A stretch of DNA of 6,639 nt, from positions 1 through 6,639 of the forward strand of contig SIAG01000237.1 in the NCBI GenBank assembly GCA_009691925.1. Direction: 5' to 3'. Every line of letters starts with the position of its first letter. Positions within the stretch are counted from its first letter, which is position 1. Both the position numbers and the translations under genes were made by a program. The DNA comes from Planctomycetaceae bacterium (lineage in GTDB: Bacteria > Planctomycetota > Planctomycetia > Pirellulales > UBA1268). Shown here one piece after another: positions 5,011-6,639 of the stretch. The notes beneath the pieces were generated by a model that was given only the letters and a program-made list of their open reading frames with translations, was not told the origin of the DNA and did not search any database.

Positions 5011-6639
5011 ATGCCTCGCCGCCCTTCGTCCGTTCCGGGCCGGATCGCCGCGAGCGTGGCGTTGGATGTGGCCACGGTTGTGGCCTTGGCTGTCGGCTGT
5101 GCCCGACCGCAACCGGCCCCCGAGCCGGGCACGCCGCCGCCAGTCGGGGCCCCGGCCCAGCCCGCTGGTGGGGTCGCGAAGGCTCCGGCCGGCGTTGAGA
5201 AAGCCTCGCCGTTTAGGTTTGAGCGGCCGGTGCGCTCCGAGGGAAAGAGCGGCGACGACCCGGTCGCCTGCCCGCGCTTCGAGGATGTTAGCGCCGCCCG
5301 CGGGATCGAGCATGTCTATCGCAATGGTGAGGCCGGGGGCTCGCTGATGGTCGAGGCGATCGGCGGCGGGGTCGGCTGGCTCGACTTCGACCGCGACGGT
5401 CTGTGGGATCTGTATTTCAATCAGGGAGGGGATCCGGCGGCCGTCGATCGGACCGACCAACCGTACGACCGCCTCTTCCGTCGCGTCGCCACGGCCGCGG
5501 GGGACGGGGGCGGGGGCGGGGGCGGGTTTGTCGATGTCACCCTCCCCGCCGGGATCCGCGAGACCGGCTACGGACAGGGGGTGGCCGTCGGAGACTTCGA
5601 CGACGACGGCTTCGACGATGTCTATGTGACGAACGTCGGGGCCAACACCCTCTACCACAACCTCGGCGACGGGACGTTCGTCGATATCACCGCTTCGGCC
5701 GGGGTCGGCGACGAACGCTGGAGCTCGTCGGCGGCTTGGGCCGATCTCGACCTCGACGGCGATCTCGATCTCTATGTTTGCAACTATGTCCGCTACGACC
5801 CCTCCCACCCGATGGACTGCCGCAACGTCAAGGGGGAGCCGAGGATCTGCCACCCGCGCGACGTCGAGCACTGGCCCGACGAGTGCTACCAAAATCTCGG
5901 CGACGGATCCTTCCGGCCGATGGCCGAGGCGTGGGGGCTGCTTGGCCCCGGCAATAAGGCGCTGGGCGTGGCGGTGGCCGACTTCACCAACGACGGTCGC
6001 CCCGATATCTATGTCGCCAACGACACCACCCCCAACTTCCTGTTTGTCAACGAGGGGGGGCGAGCGGATGGGGGGATGCAATTCCGCGAGTCGGCAACGC
6101 TCCTCGGATGCGCCGTCGACCGCAACGGCATGGCGCAGGCGAGCATGGGGCTCGCCGTGGGCGACTACGACAACAACGGCTGGCTCGACGTCTATTCGAC
6201 CCACTTCTACGATGAGTCAAACACGCTCTACCGCAACCTCGGGGCGAGCGGCTTCGAGGACGTGACCGGGCTCGTCGGGCTCCACGAGCCGACGCTCCCG
6301 CGGCTCGGCTTCGGGACGGCGATGGCCGACTTCAACGCCGATGGCCGCCAAGACTTGCTCGTGGCCAACGGGCATGTCGAGAACTACCCCGGCAACCCGC
6401 TGCTGAAGATGAAGGCGCAGCTGTTCAGCTTCACCGGCAAGCGCTTCCAGGATTGCAGCAGCGGCGCCGGGCCCTACTTCGACGAGAAGCTTGTCGGCCG
6501 CGGTGTGGCCCTGGCCGATTACGACGGCGATGGCGACCTCGACGTGGCAATCGCCCATCAAAACTCCCCGGCGGTGCTCCTCGAAAATCGCTCCGACACC
6601 GGGCACTGGCTGACCTTCCAATTCATCGGGGAGCGGAGC
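5011..6639 (+). CDS. CRTAC1-like FG-GAP/VCBS repeat lipoprotein, C-terminus cut by the window edge
   Basis: 543 residues are visible, with no stop before the right edge. Residues 1-30 have a basic start and a hydrophobic stretch ending in a lipobox-like AVGC (Cys30), followed by a Pro/Ala-rich linker (31-66), so a lipoprotein is likely. D19 inside the hydrophobic part and Ala at -3 make this less than certain. Seven calcium-loop motifs of the FG-GAP/VCBS type follow: DFDRDGLWD (125), DFDDDGFDD (195), DLDLDGDLD (245), DFTNDGRPD (324), DYDNNGWLD (385), DFNADGRQD (440) and DYDGDGDLD (503), consistent with a seven-bladed beta-propeller. LYHNLGDGTF, CYQNLGDGSF and LYRNLG repeats lie between them. 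GHWLTFQFIGERS at the end looks like the start of an ASPIC/UnbV domain. The substrate is unknown; such proteins are extracellular or surface adhesion/binding propellers. The ATG at 5011 has no good Shine-Dalgarno; in-frame GTG codons at 4999 and 4969 are alternatives. A seven-glycine run (166-172) interrupts blades one and two. Confidence 0.94.
   Translation, partial: MPRRPSSVPGRIAASVALDVATVVALAVGCARPQPAPEPGTPPPVGAPAQPAGGVAKAPAGVEKASPFRFERPVRSEGKSGDDPVACPRFEDVSAARGIEHVYRNGEAGGSLMVEAIGGGVGWLDFDRDGLWDLYFNQGGDPAAVDRTDQPYDRLFRRVATAAGDGGGGGGGFVDVTLPAGIRETGYGQGVAVGDFDDDGFDDVYVTNVGANTLYHNLGDGTFVDITASAGVGDERWSSSAAWADLDLDGDLDLYVCNYVRYDPSHPMDCRNVKGEPRICHPRDVEHWPDECYQNLGDGSFRPMAEAWGLLGPGNKALGVAVADFTNDGRPDIYVANDTTPNFLFVNEGGRADGGMQFRESATLLGCAVDRNGMAQASMGLAVGDYDNNGWLDVYSTHFYDESNTLYRNLGASGFEDVTGLVGLHEPTLPRLGFGTAMADFNADGRQDLLVANGHVENYPGNPLLKMKAQLFSFTGKRFQDCSSGAGPYFDEKLVGRGVALADYDGDGDLDVAIAHQNSPAVLLENRSDTGHWLTFQFIGERS
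5499..5526 (+). repeat. GGGGGC hexanucleotide tract (G-quadruplex-like) inside the FG-GAP gene
   Basis: Five consecutive G-runs (5, 5, 5, 5 and 3 G) are separated by AC, C, C and C on the coding strand. They encode Asp165 and seven glycines (166-172). The core is a GGGGGC repeat. The arrangement meets the usual G-quadruplex pattern with very short loops. Because the unit is 6 bp, gain or loss of units keeps the reading frame and would only change the length of the glycine linker. Confidence 0.75.

Noticed and set aside
4357..6204. Very long open frame on the minus strand opposite the DUF1559 and FG-GAP genes
   Set aside because: It crosses the strong terminator and the repeat block and is antisense to the calcium-loop repeats, whose codon pattern creates its Val/Ile/Ala-rich product; no domain is recognisable.

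Overview
The window is GC-rich bacterial DNA whose gene content points to a planctomycete (Planctomycetota). The main reason is a DUF1559 pseudopilin-like protein sitting directly behind a small lipoprotein of the kind that accompanies it in that phylum. It is flanked by a PQQ-type beta-propeller protein, a membrane-anchored TPR protein and a multi-repeat FG-GAP/CRTAC1 protein, all heavily expanded families in planctomycetes. The order or genus cannot be fixed from this sequence alone.

Layout. The minus strand from 1158 to the left edge carries a secreted PQQ-like beta-propeller protein whose C-terminus is cut off. A divergent gap of about 180 bp separates it from a plus-strand TPR protein (1339-2688; 1246 is an alternative start). 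A good sigma70-like promoter (2685-2714) overlaps the TPR stop codon and opens a roughly 285-nt leader containing a 9-bp hairpin. The leader runs up to a small lipoprotein gene (3005-3499). After a T-rich, lower-GC spacer (3500-3726) comes the DUF1559 gene (3727-4791), which has a clear Shine-Dalgarno sequence. Its 3' end carries two consecutive hairpins, the second a textbook intrinsic terminator (4849-4887). Immediately after the terminator lies a set of degenerate 13-bp tandem repeats (about 4890-4967). The last gene (5011 to the right edge) is a putative lipoprotein with seven FG-GAP/VCBS calcium-loop motifs and the beginning of what is probably an ASPIC/UnbV domain.

How the genes may work together. 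Every encoded protein is predicted to be exported or membrane-anchored, so this is an envelope/secretome region. The lipoprotein and DUF1559 genes form one module, set apart from the TPR gene by its own promoter and from the FG-GAP gene by a terminator. TPR and CRTAC1-type genes are often neighbours in planctomycetes, so the module may have been placed between two genes that were once adjacent; this is inference. No RNA genes, CRISPR arrays or transposase genes were found. The least explained structures are the phased 13-bp repeat block upstream of the FG-GAP gene and the structured leaders and trailers around the DUF1559 module.
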